The notes beneath the pieces are model-generated. The model ran no database searches, was not told the origin of the DNA, and saw only the letters and a program-made list of their open reading frames with translations. DNA of 64,000 nt from Rivularia sp039820645 (lineage in GTDB: Bacteria; Cyanobacteriota; Cyanobacteriia; Cyanobacteriales; Nostocaceae), in NCBI GenBank assembly GCA_039820645.1, contig JBCBPQ010000007.1:1-64000 (forward strand), written 5' to 3'. Positions 55,790-64,000 of the stretch are shown here, in pieces. Both the position numbers and the translations under genes were made by a program. Numbering within the stretch: position 1 is the first letter of the stretch; each line of letters begins with the position of its first letter.

Positions 55790-56327
55790 TCGATTTTAGA
55801 TTCTTGTTTTTTGAAAGTTACGGGCTTGCAGAATTTAAAGGTTTTTATAAATTATATTCTCTCGTAAAACTGGAAGCATTATTTAGGTAGACAAAAGAAA
55901 AGCTTCATACTTGCTGCCCAAAGATTGAGCAATGATATTGTCAAGCCGTAACACACCCTCAAATCTAAACCTTTGTGGTACAGAAAAGGCTCGTATAACT
56001 AAAAATAAACTCTAAAAATCCCTATCATTCAAAAACCCGGCTTTTTGAAAATACTGAGTTTATAAATAGTTAAAAAAATAAAAAATACTACATAAAAATA
56101 TAGGAACAATCTCAAAAAGATAGCGTCATCAAAAGGCTTAATATTATAAATTATACCTGTTGAAAGATTATTGTGGAATCTCAATAATTATTTTATAAAA
56201 TTCTCAATACCCCATGCCCAATGTCCAATGCCCTAGCCCCAAATTAATATTTTTTAGAAACAATTTAGAAACAAAATTATTATCTTCGCGTCATAACATA
56301 AAGTCTCAAGACTAAAGGAATTATCTT
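55790..56327. other. Spacer with degenerate dispersed repeats
   Basis: It contains a CCGTAACACACCCTC fragment (about 55950-55965), similar to the 141-bp repeat, and an AAAAACCCGGCTTTTTG fragment (about 56033) of the AACCCGG family. No gene is seen. Confidence 0.5.
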
Positions 56328-56993
56328 ATGACTGGCTTTCATCGTTGGAAATCTGGAACCGCTGCATTTTTGGCATTAAGCATTACAACTGCTGCGGCTG
56401 CACCTATCTTAATCTCAACCCCTGCTACCGCACAAGCAATTTTCGGACAACAATCAAGAGGAATTTCCATTCCTGAAGGGGTAACACTCCCCGTTACTTT
56501 TGACAAAGAAAAAGTTGTTGTCACACCTGATGAAACTTCCGATTTAACTTTAACAGTTGCAAGAAATATTATTGATAGCAACCGTAACATATTAATCCCT
56601 CGTGGTAGCGAACTTGTAGGAAGATTAGAACCAGCAACTTTCAACGGTGAAAAAGGTTCTCAATTCGTTGCTAGACAGTTGGTTTTCCCCGACGGTAAAA
56701 AGCAGAATATTGATGCAACTTCTGCGGTAGTTACTAATAAAGAAACAATAAAACGAGGTGCTAGTACGGATAGAGTTTTAACAGATGCAGCTTATGGTAC
56801 TGCTGCTGCAACTGTAATTTCATTGATAACTGGAAATAATAAAATTGAAACCCTAGAGCCTCTAGCTGGTGCTGCTGCGGGTGCCATAGCAAGTATTTTA
56901 CTCAATCGCAAACAAGTAGAGGTGGTAGTTATCAACCCTCAAAACGATTTAGATGTCACCTTGCGTTCTAATTTATTACTATCTCGCTTTTAG
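56328..56993 (+). CDS. Secreted protein with a VirB10/TrbI-like domain
   Basis: A signal peptide (about 1-36, KSGTAAFLALSITTAAAAPI, ending in STPATAQ) is followed by a domain (about 48-125) in which IPEGVTLPVTFDKEKVVVTP and NILIPRGSELVGRLEPATF recall the VirB10/TrbI C-terminal beta barrel. A small-residue hydrophobic region (about 155-192) and a conserved tail (VEVVVINPQNDLDVTLRSN) follow. It is a close paralogue of the C-terminal half of the SLH protein downstream (57952). No conjugation genes are nearby, so a cell-surface structural role is more likely. An AAAGGA site precedes the ATG. Confidence 0.7.
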   Translation: MTGFHRWKSGTAAFLALSITTAAAAPILISTPATAQAIFGQQSRGISIPEGVTLPVTFDKEKVVVTPDETSDLTLTVARNIIDSNRNILIPRGSELVGRLEPATFNGEKGSQFVARQLVFPDGKKQNIDATSAVVTNKETIKRGASTDRVLTDAAYGTAAATVISLITGNNKIETLEPLAGAAAGAIASILLNRKQVEVVVINPQNDLDVTLRSNLLLSRF

Positions 56994-57951
56994 GAACAAT
57001 TTAGCAACACATTTATCATTTCATCTTAATTAAACGCCATCGTCACTTCAAAAGCTTAAGTGTACGGTGGCTTGTTTTTTGGAATCAGGTTGTAGCATTG
57101 GATATACATAAATATTCATAACTCTTAACTATTGACACCAAGTCCGGTTAATTACTTACGATATAACCCTATTGAAAAGATAGCGGTTATTAGGAACATA
57201 ACCTTTTATTCATTACTCATTACTTATTACTCATTACTCATTACTCATTACTCATTACTCATTACTCATTACTCATTACTCATTACTCATTACTCATTAC
57301 TCATTACGCCCGCCCCCACAGATATGATAACTGTTTAACTGGACATGATATGACTTCTAGCTCTTAACTATAAATCCTAAATCCCGGATAATTGTGCATG
57401 GGAAAATGCCAATAACACGATTGACTCAAAATATAAAATTTAAGTATTCCTGATATTCAAATTGATTGACTGTATAAAAACATGTATAGGGGCTACAAAC
57501 GAACTTTATTGAGTAATTCACTCAGTTTATTCAGCTTTACATAGTATTACTCAAAAGCAATCAAACAGTAAATTAGTTACTCGAATCAATTTCAGTAATA
57601 CGGAGTGACTGTCAGCAAAAATGACACAATGCTTAACATACTGCTAAAAGCATTGTCTATAACTGACAGCATATTAGGGCTATAAATATACTGAAGTAAA
57701 ATTAATTTATTTCAAACAAAGACATGAAAATATACGGAACTTTTTTTTTGATAAAGCAACTATTATATTAACCGCACGTCTAACTTAATCGAATATGAAC
57801 AGTCTAGATATAGGGAGTTTTATTGCTTAGATTAATTTTAAAAAATATATCTACAATAAAGGCTAAAAAATAATATAACTCGGAACATTTAATCTGAGAA
57901 TTTGTCAAACTGTTTAACAGGAATAAACGAAATTGTTGGGGATAAAAATCA
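56994..57951. other. 958-bp spacer with a STRR array
   Basis: It contains a TACTCAT array at 57208-57307 (separate entry). Beyond this no ORF of quality, tRNA or strong terminator is visible; the last 150 bp are the leader of the SLH gene. Confidence 0.5.
57208..57307. repeat. STRR, TACTCAT heptamers
   Basis: About 13 near-perfect tandem copies of ATTACTC in 100 bp. The apparent open frame over the array (repeated SLLITHY peptides) is a by-product of the 21-bp codon periodicity. Confidence 0.95.
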
Positions 57952-59199
57952 ATGTCTAATCTAAATCGTTGGAAATCAAAATGTGCTGCATTTATGGCTT
58001 TAGGTGTTACAACAGCTGCTGTTGCACCTTTAGTTGCACCCACACCCTCATTTGCTCAAACTAGTTTCTATGATGTTTCATCTAACTATTGGGCAGCACC
58101 TTTCATTCAAGAATTAGCACAAAGAGGAGTTATTGCCGGATTCCCTGATGGTAGCTTCCGTCCAGACGCACCGGTAACACGCTCTCAATTTGCGGCTATG
58201 ATTCGCAAAGCTTTCAACAAAAACCAAGAGAGACAGCCAATTAACTTTGTTGACGTTTCATCTAACTATTGGGCTTACAGTGCAATTCAAGAAGCTTATA
58301 GTACTGGTTTCTTGTCTGGATATCCTGGTAGAGTTTTCCGCCCTACTCAAAATATTCCTCGCGAGCAGGTTTTGGTGTCTCTTTCCAACGGTTTAGATTA
58401 TGTTGCCAGCGGTAATGTTCAAAGCACTTTGGGATATTACAATGACAGCTATAACATCTCTAATTATGCTCGCAGCCCCATCGCCGCAGCGACTGAAAAG
58501 CGACTAGTTGTTAACTATCCCAATACTAAATTCCTCAGCCCCAAAGGAACTGCAACCCGCGCAGATGTCGCAGCTTATATTTACCAAGCTTTGGTTAGCA
58601 CCAAACAAGCCAACGCCATTACCTCTCCTTATATCGTCGCTATTGGTAATCCTCCTGCCGATAAAGATCTAATTGTGACTATCCCCGAAGGAACTGTTCT
58701 TCCTGTCAAATATGACAAAGCCGAAAAAATCATGGTAACCAAAGATGAAACAGCGCCTTTGACTTTAACCATCTCTCAAAACGTAATTACCGACACGGGA
58801 AATTTAGTTATTCCCGCAGGTTCTCGTGTTGTAGGTAAAATTCAACCTGCAAACGGTGGTTCCCAGTTCGTAGCTCAAAAACTGATTACCACTAGCGGAA
58901 AAGAATATAATATTAACGCTCGTTCTGGAATAATTACTAAGACTGAAACCGTTAAAAAAGGTACTAGCACTAAAGGTATTATCAAGAATACCGCTTTAGG
59001 TGCTGGTGCTGCTGCTGCTGTCGCTGCCGTAACCGGCGATCGCGCTGTAGCAACTGAAGAGGTTCTAGGTGGTGCAGCCATCGGCGCAATAACTGGTATC
59101 TTCTTCAATAAGAAGAGTGTTGACTTGATTGTTATTGACCCCGATACAGATCTAGAAATGACCATCAGTAGAAGTTTCGAGGTTTCATATCGCCGTTAA
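57952..59199 (+). CDS. SLH-domain surface protein with VirB10/TrbI-like C terminus
   Basis: A signal peptide (about 1-36, ending PTPSFAQ) is followed by two clear SLH modules (about 39-100 and 105-160: FYDVSSNYWAAPFIQELAQR, GVIAGFPDGSFRPDAPVTR; VDVSSNYWAYSAIQEAYST) and a weaker third one (to about 225). The C-terminal half (about 240-415) has the same layout as the 56328 protein: IPEGTVLPVKYDKAEKIMVT, NLVIPAGSRVVGKIQPA, then VDLIVIDPDTDLEMTIS. SLH modules bind cell-wall polymers, so the protein probably links the outer envelope to peptidoglycan. A GGGGA site precedes the ATG. Confidence 0.85.
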   Translation: MSNLNRWKSKCAAFMALGVTTAAVAPLVAPTPSFAQTSFYDVSSNYWAAPFIQELAQRGVIAGFPDGSFRPDAPVTRSQFAAMIRKAFNKNQERQPINFVDVSSNYWAYSAIQEAYSTGFLSGYPGRVFRPTQNIPREQVLVSLSNGLDYVASGNVQSTLGYYNDSYNISNYARSPIAAATEKRLVVNYPNTKFLSPKGTATRADVAAYIYQALVSTKQANAITSPYIVAIGNPPADKDLIVTIPEGTVLPVKYDKAEKIMVTKDETAPLTLTISQNVITDTGNLVIPAGSRVVGKIQPANGGSQFVAQKLITTSGKEYNINARSGIITKTETVKKGTSTKGIIKNTALGAGAAAAVAAVTGDRAVATEEVLGGAAIGAITGIFFNKKSVDLIVIDPDTDLEMTISRSFEVSYRR

Positions 59200-59302
59200 A
59201 AAAGGTATTGGGAGATAGGAAAATGGAGGAGAGAATTCTTAGCTACAAACTACTCACCCCTAACTGATTAACCTTATTACTTTAACCTTTAACCTTTGAC
59301 CT

Positions 59303-60616
59303 TTATTTCGCTTCTGGTAAACGAACAATAAAAGTAGTTCCAGAAGCATCCGATGATTTATTAATAGCAAAACGAGTAGCAGGGCTGAAAACTTCCATTT
59401 CACCCTGCATTTGTTCTATCAACTGTTTAGCTATAGCTAATCCCAATCCGGAACCAGGAATTTCAGTTTCAGCCTGTACTCCTCGATAGCCCCTTTCTCC
59501 AAGATGTTCTAAATCATTCTTTGGAATTCCTGGACCATTGTCACTAATAGCAATTCCTGAAAAATTCGCTTTCTCTTTTATCGATTCAATTAAAATTTGA
59601 CCACCTGCGGGAGTGTATTTCAAAGCGTTATCTATAATATTACTTAACACTTCTCTTAATGCTTGAGAATTACCTCGCACCAAAGATAGAGTATTATCAA
59701 TTTCAGTTATTAATTCTAAACAACGTTCTTGAGCTATTGCTTTAGCAGATATTAATAGCGGCTGCAAAACCTCATTCAAATCAAAATCAAAAGTTTCTTG
59801 TTCTGCCCCATTTAATAACAATAAAGGCTTATTTTCTTCTACAGTCGCTTCTACTTCTACCTGGTTTTTTGGCAGTAATTTAGCCGGAAGCAAATCCTCC
59901 GGAGTCAAGTCAATTGCTTCATCAAACTTTTGTAGCAATTCTTTGAGTCTATCGCTTTCTCTGACTATAGACAAAGCCACTTCACGGTTGGGATCTTTTG
60001 GCAACAATCGCTTTGTTAACAGCTTTCCAAAAGTGCGTAAAGCCGTTAAAGGGTTACGAAATTGATGCAATAAGTTATCCATCAAATCTAACTGTTTTTC
60101 TTGCATGATTTGATGTTGATGTAGCTGAGAAGCCAGCCAAGCACGCCTGCGATCCATAATGCAGGCAATTGCTAAACTCTGAGCTACATTTTCAATTTGA
60201 ATGCGTTCGCTGTCCTTCCAGGCACGGTCTTCTCTACCAGTTACCAATAACCCCATCATTACATCTTCGTGAATCAAGGGTAAAACAATCTGGTCGCTTT
60301 CTATCAAACATTCTTGATGATTTTCTTGCCCTTGATTTGCCCACCTTTGATTCGATTGTGAACTACTTAAATCGGACGACGGATTCAACAAATAACGATT
60401 TACAGATGGTAAAGCTATTTGATGTTCGAGTCCTACCACCGCAGTTTCTGGATAAACCGCAACGGGGATCAACTTGGTCTCCCCCTCATGTGATGAAACC
60501 TCTGCCAATTCTTGCGTCAAATATACAACGCTTAAAGATGCTCCTAACCCTGTTGCTAGCAACGTCAATTGTCCTCGGCACAGAGCAACAAACTCTGAAC
60601 TAGCAGAAACGATCAT
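59303..60616 (-). CDS. GAF-domain sensor histidine kinase (Hik2/CSK-like)
   Basis: A soluble kinase: an N-terminal GAF-like sensing domain (about 1-165), then the phosphoacceptor helix with LLHQFRNPLTALRTFGKLL, the N box (LSNIIDNALKYT), G1 (ISDNGPGIP) and G2 (GSGLGLAIAKQLIEQ). The HQFRNPL motif and GAF layout resemble cyanobacterial Hik2, related to the chloroplast sensor kinase. No TM segment is present. A Met at 60616 gives a more compact start than one 17 codons upstream (60667). No response regulator is adjacent. The Hik2 identity is inferred from motifs. Confidence 0.82.
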   Translation of the reverse strand: MIVSASSEFVALCRGQLTLLATGLGASLSVVYLTQELAEVSSHEGETKLIPVAVYPETAVVGLEHQIALPSVNRYLLNPSSDLSSSQSNQRWANQGQENHQECLIESDQIVLPLIHEDVMMGLLVTGREDRAWKDSERIQIENVAQSLAIACIMDRRRAWLASQLHQHQIMQEKQLDLMDNLLHQFRNPLTALRTFGKLLTKRLLPKDPNREVALSIVRESDRLKELLQKFDEAIDLTPEDLLPAKLLPKNQVEVEATVEENKPLLLLNGAEQETFDFDLNEVLQPLLISAKAIAQERCLELITEIDNTLSLVRGNSQALREVLSNIIDNALKYTPAGGQILIESIKEKANFSGIAISDNGPGIPKNDLEHLGERGYRGVQAETEIPGSGLGLAIAKQLIEQMQGEMEVFSPATRFAINKSSDASGTTFIVRLPEAK

Positions 60617-60894
60617 AAATGGATTCTTCAGGCTCGTTATTTTACAAAAACTGCGATTGAAAAACAATCGAAGATTAATATTACCTTTTAATAAAGCTTA
60701 ACTAATTCTGACTCGTAATAAGTGCATCCACAAGCATTATATTACTCAATATTTTCATTTTTTTACATACGAATAATTACTTTTTGATTCAGATTAGTTA
60801 AAAACCATTGATTTTTTTAAGTAAAACTTTTATAATTAGCTCGGATTTTGTAGCTATAACTACAATCCGGAGCTAACAACAGGAGGAAAAAAGT

Positions 60895-61215
60895 TTGGCA
60901 AGGAGAAGGAAGCGCAAAAGCCGTCGTCGTCAGGAAGGACGACGTATCCTAGAACACGTGCCTCAATATAGCATCGAAAGTGGTGAAGATAAACCTGTGA
61001 CGGCAGCAAGAAAATTTATTCAAGCTGAAGGAATTCTTCCACCTGCTTTATTGCTAGTAAAGCGTAACGAACACACAACAGACCGTTATTTTTGGGCTGA
61101 AAAAGGTCTGTTTGGTGCTCAGTACGTTGAGGAAAATCATTTTCTGTTTCCTAGTTTAAGAACAATGGAACCATCTTCCATTCCTGAAGTCTTAGCCGTT
61201 GCAGCTGCTCGATAA
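60895..61215 (+). CDS. DUF3155 family small basic protein
   Basis: A 106-aa protein starting at TTG with an ideal AGGAGG site 8 bp upstream. The N-terminal 18 residues are almost all Arg/Lys (ARRRKRKSRRRQEGRRI), followed by a conserved domain (HVPQYSIESGEDKPVTAARK, AEGILPPALLLVKRNEHTTD, RYFWAEKGLFGAQYVEENHF) typical of DUF3155. The basic head suggests binding to nucleic acid or ribosomes. The role is unknown; the family is cyanobacterial. Confidence 0.85.
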   Translation: MARRRKRKSRRRQEGRRILEHVPQYSIESGEDKPVTAARKFIQAEGILPPALLLVKRNEHTTDRYFWAEKGLFGAQYVEENHFLFPSLRTMEPSSIPEVLAVAAAR

Positions 61216-62113
61216 ACGAGTAAGAGCAGATTGATTGTCTTAAGCATTGAGTGTGGCTTCTGACAACGATCTATTAACTGGCAAAATGATGCATTTTTTT
61301 TAAATGTTTATGTTTTTTTAAAGTTTTGAAATTATTTGCCAGTAAAATTTAGTTCAAAAAAGCTGCTGGTCGTGGTTATTTCCATACGACTTTGGAATTT
61401 TGTATGGTGAAGCCGTGAGTGTGAGGATAAATTATTTTTAGAGACAAGGCATTTAAGGTTTAAAGATTCAGTAAGGGTATACAAATAATCAGGATTTCCG
61501 TCTCTATAGCTACGCCAGTTGCTATAGAGGCGGTTTATAGAACTATTGGTTAAGCCCGTTCTGCAATGGGCTGGTTGCCAATAAAATTCACCTTACCTTG
61601 ACCGTTAGCCTAGAATATTCGTCTCAGAGTAAAGGTTTTTTGGTTAGTTCTTTGATGAGCCTATAAGCCACATCTCAAGGTATGTACAACTAGCTATATA
61701 GTCCTTTGCGTAATTTTTCTCAACCCGGTTTTTTGTATAGGGTTTAAGGCTGCCTATGCCTATAGTCTTGTAACAAAATTTTTTCGCTTGATTATAATCT
61801 TTTTTCGGAAAGCTACATTAATTTCCAATTGGAAACAGTACAGCTTAGCCAGAAACAGATGTTTAACTGATTTCAAGCTGTTTTCTAAGGACTGATTGCA
61901 ACTCTTACTTACTTTACTCGGAAGAGAAGATAACTTATGAGGCAAATTATTTAAACTGTTTGTTTAAATAATCTTGATTTCTAAGAACCACACCTGGAGG
62001 TTATAGAAAAATTAAACAATAGCATGTTAAAAGCTTTTTATTAGCGCTCATTTCGGTCAAGGCAATAAAAACTATGCCTTGAAAGAAATGTTCGTATGCT
62101 TAAAAGCAATAAT
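61216..62113. other. 898-bp spacer with hairpins
   Basis: Hairpins CTCTATAGC...GCTATAGAG (61502-61510 with 61521-61529) and AGCCC...GGGCT (about 61554-61572) lie close together. No tRNA, tmRNA, RNase P or 6S signature was recognised, and no ORF is convincing. An unannotated small RNA could sit at about 61480-61600. Confidence 0.4.
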
Positions 62114-62635
62114 CTATGCTCTTTTTAGCTGTAGCGCCTCTTCTAAGGAGATAATTTCATCTCTGTGAGCAGTTACAGTAATTTTGGCATTTTGCTCGCT
62201 GTCGTTACCTTCAACCGTCAGCGATACATTTTCTAACCTTCGGGCCCTATTCCAATAAAAAAGGCCGCTTATAGGGGATAGTAAGACTATCCCGTAAAGC
62301 AGAAAGCTTTGGCTGGAAAAAAGCAAAGATATAACTAAAGATAGGCTCATAAAACCAACTGCGGCAAGAATAGTCAGAAATATGGCTAAAAACCAACTGG
62401 GTTTTACAAAGCCAGTCATAGTTACTTTATTTTTTTGCGGGTCTATCGCTGCCACTCGATAAGACCTCGCTCGAAAATGCTCCTTTAATTGAGGCATTAA
62501 AGAGGCTTCTGGAAGTTGGGATACAAGTCGTGCTGTTTCTGTTCGGTCTTTAGTAGAAGCCCTAATAAAGAAAATCAATCCGACCAACATTAATAAAGTT
62601 AGCAACAACGTGGATGGCAGAATAGCAGTATCCAT
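62114..62635 (-). CDS. CCB1-like cofactor assembly protein (DUF3529)
   Basis: A membrane protein with three TM helices (about 8-25, 82-103 and 108-128) and soluble regions with RARSYRVAAIDPQKNKVTMT and GFVKPSWFLAIFLTILAAVG. The pattern fits DUF3529/CCB1, which in chloroplasts helps attach heme c(i) to cytochrome b6. Assignment rests on layout and recalled motifs; CCB2/CCB4-like alternatives exist. It is read in the same direction as the PadR gene, 69 bp downstream of it. Confidence 0.6.
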   Translation of the reverse strand: MDTAILPSTLLLTLLMLVGLIFFIRASTKDRTETARLVSQLPEASLMPQLKEHFRARSYRVAAIDPQKNKVTMTGFVKPSWFLAIFLTILAAVGFMSLSLVISLLFSSQSFLLYGIVLLSPISGLFYWNRARRLENVSLTVEGNDSEQNAKITVTAHRDEIISLEEALQLKRA

Positions 62636-62704
62636 AACGATTTTGTAATTCGGTAATTAGAGGAAACAATTACCATTATTATTGGCTAAATTGTCCTCTT
62701 CACA

Positions 62705-63052
62705 CTAAATTGTTCTCCGCTTAATGTATTCATGCCAAAGACGAGCTAAATCTTGGGCTTGAGTTTGCCATTCAGGGGAAACTTGGTACATCCGTCGGGG
62801 ACGACCGCGTCCTTCAAGCTTCTTCCAATAACCAGTAATTGCTTTCTGGTCTTCAAGAAACTTTATCGCACTATATAGCACGGTATCCGAAAGTCGATAA
62901 GTTGGATATTCGGTCTCCAGCTTTTGGATTAACTCGGTGCCGTAAGATTCCCCTTGTTGCAAAACAGACAAGATATAACAAACAGCTAGTTCCTGACAGA
63001 GGTAGGTTGGCGGAGGATTTTCAAAGAATTGATATATATCCTCAAGTTTCAT
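62705..63052 (-). CDS. PadR family transcriptional regulator
   Basis: A winged-helix DNA-binding protein of 115 aa. AVCYILSVLQQGESYGTELI is the first helix region, LSDTVLYSAIKFLEDQKAIT the recognition helix and KKLEGRGRPRRMYQVSPEW the wing, all typical of PadR. The C-terminal dimerisation helix is short. It lies just upstream of the CCB1-like gene on the same strand and might regulate it. The ligand is unknown. Confidence 0.9.
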   Translation of the reverse strand: MKLEDIYQFFENPPPTYLCQELAVCYILSVLQQGESYGTELIQKLETEYPTYRLSDTVLYSAIKFLEDQKAITGYWKKLEGRGRPRRMYQVSPEWQTQAQDLARLWHEYIKRRTI

Positions 63053-63620
63053 GGTTAGTGAATGGCTAAGAAAATGCCTAATGTTGAGTCTGTAATTTCT
63101 ATAGAGAGTATATAGTGCTACTCCAGATATTGTAAGTATATAACGCTACTTAGGCTGATTTGCCTGCATTATAAACACTACATTAAAGCACACGATTGTT
63201 ACTCGCGGTACTGGCACACTAAAATGAGGTGCAGATTTGCCGCACCCCTACTCAAACTCGAAAAGTAGTGTTGTGAGGAGTTGCTTAACAGCGATAAGAA
63301 TCGCTATCAATGTGTCAAGTGATGCCAAACAGCTAAGAACTGCTTAAGCATAAAATGGCACTTAAGCAATTTTAAAGGTAAATTGCGAATTTTTTGTAAA
63401 ACTTAACAAATACTTTTTTGACAAAGATTATCCCGTAAGTAATTTAACTTATATTAAATCCGTGAAATCAATGACCCGTAACAGTCTACAGAATCCCACC
63501 CAGATTGTAAAAGTAACGTAAAGAATTTATGTACTTACAGTGTAATTAATGCCTGTCACTGGTAAATGTAGTTGGTGCAATAATTTTGTAAGTGTAGCGC
63601 AAGCACAAATATTTATAGAT
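63053..63620. other. Divergent promoter region (568 bp)
   Basis: It separates the PadR and DUF3611 genes. A short hairpin GAGGTGCAGATTTGCCGCACCC lies near 63226-63247. No ORF is supported. Confidence 0.4.
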
Positions 63621-64000
63621 ATGTCTGAACAGTTCGACAATCCGTCAACATCATCCAAAATCCGTTCTATCGGACAGATTTTTCGTATTACAGGTTGGAT
63701 TAGTTTTGTATTGCAACTGGTGCTGGGTGTAGTCTCGAGTGTATTGTTATTGGTATTTTCAATCCGTCTATCTGGTAATTCTCCAAGCACCACTGAAACT
63801 AACTTTGGCGTATTTTTAGCCGTCTGTGGAATAGTTGCTTTAGGAATCAGCGCTTATTTAGCATTTCGCTGTAAAAATATTGGTAGACAACTGCAATCTA
63901 CAAACCCGAGTAACCGTCCTCGCAAAAACGAGACGGTTAAAACTTTACAGTTAGCTTTGACGGTGAATTTAGTGGGAATGCTGTTGACGTTATTAGGAGC
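63621..64000 (+). CDS. DUF3611 family membrane protein, partial (3' end outside window)
   Basis: From ATG 63621 the visible 126 codons include a polar head (MSEQFDNPSTSSKIRSIGQI), a TM helix (about 27-48), a second TM helix (about 62-84) and the start of a third (about 113 on, LQLALTVNLVGMLL). The RSIGQIFRITGWISFVLQLV and FRCKNIGRQL segments match DUF3611, a cyanobacterial/plant membrane family of unknown function. The frame stays open to the window edge. Confidence 0.75.
   Translation, partial: MSEQFDNPSTSSKIRSIGQIFRITGWISFVLQLVLGVVSSVLLLVFSIRLSGNSPSTTETNFGVFLAVCGIVALGISAYLAFRCKNIGRQLQSTNPSNRPRKNETVKTLQLALTVNLVGMLLTLLG

Noticed and set aside
57132..57338. Plus-strand 68-codon frame with SLLITHY repeats
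   Set aside because: Pure translation of the TACTCAT heptamer array.
56328..59199. Type IV secretion or conjugation locus considered because of the VirB10-like domain
   Set aside because: No ATPase, VirB-type membrane or relaxase genes occur near it; signal peptides and SLH modules point to envelope proteins instead.
61760..61945. Minus-strand 61-codon frame in the 0.9-kb gap
   Set aside because: Low-complexity Lys/Ser/Leu composition and no ribosome site.

Overview
The window looks like chromosomal DNA of a filamentous, probably heterocyst-forming cyanobacterium (Nostocales, Calothrix/Rivularia/Nostoc-like). The signs are: HIP1 octamers (GCGATCGC at about 3763, 14411, 26016, 43832, 45042 and 55402); many heptanucleotide STRR tandem repeats between genes; families typical of cyanobacteria and plastids (CRR7, DUF2854, DUF3155, DUF3493, DUF3598, DUF3611, a CCB1-like protein, a Hik2/CSK-like kinase); an SLH-domain surface protein; and AT-rich spacers with large gaps. 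No rRNA operon, CRISPR array or prophage is visible.

Layout. 0-13 kb: infB, a small conserved ORF, a DinG-related protein with eroded helicase motifs, an M48 protease, an SDH/Clp-fold serine protease, small hypotheticals, lysS, two unrecognised genes and a VOC-fold protein. 13-18 kb: a divergent sigma-70-like protein, a secreted TPR protein, a DUF2267 protein and a RppB-type sensor kinase. 18-25 kb: a 1-kb non-coding stretch holding a fold-back element, then a four-gene chaperone-usher fimbrial locus (two secreted subunits, PapD-like chaperone, FimD/PapC-like usher with an unusual N-terminal extension). 25-34 kb: ppk, receiver and REC-GGDEF regulators, small photosynthesis-linked proteins, tRNA-Thr(CGU), ftsX and a DUF3598 protein. 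34.9-36.2 kb: a stand-alone tnpB with a structured 3' end that looks like its guide (omega) RNA. 36-49 kb: sdhA/frdA-type flavoprotein, a frameshifted pentapeptide-repeat gene beside its coiled-coil paralogue, a homocysteine-biosynthesis (HcyBio) protein, an RGG-like protein, a TPR protein, a GDT1/UPF0016 cation transporter, an AI-2E-family protein and ftsH. 48.8-50.3 kb: a decayed type ISP restriction-modification gene running into a 141-bp tandem repeat. 50-64 kb: a WD40 protein, an atypical SDR, a YjbQ protein, a PLP aminotransferase, two secreted paralogues with a VirB10/TrbI-like domain (one carrying SLH repeats), a Hik2-like kinase, DUF3155, a CCB1-like protein, a PadR regulator and the start of a DUF3611 gene cut by the window edge.

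Most genes are single units separated by repeats and bidirectional hairpins. The clearest multi-gene system is the chaperone-usher locus. The most distinctive sequence-level signals are the pseudoknotted tnpB 3' end, genes whose last codons and stop lie inside STRR repeats, the internally deleted ISP gene and the degenerate DinG homologue. Functions are inferred from remembered family motifs; no database search was run.
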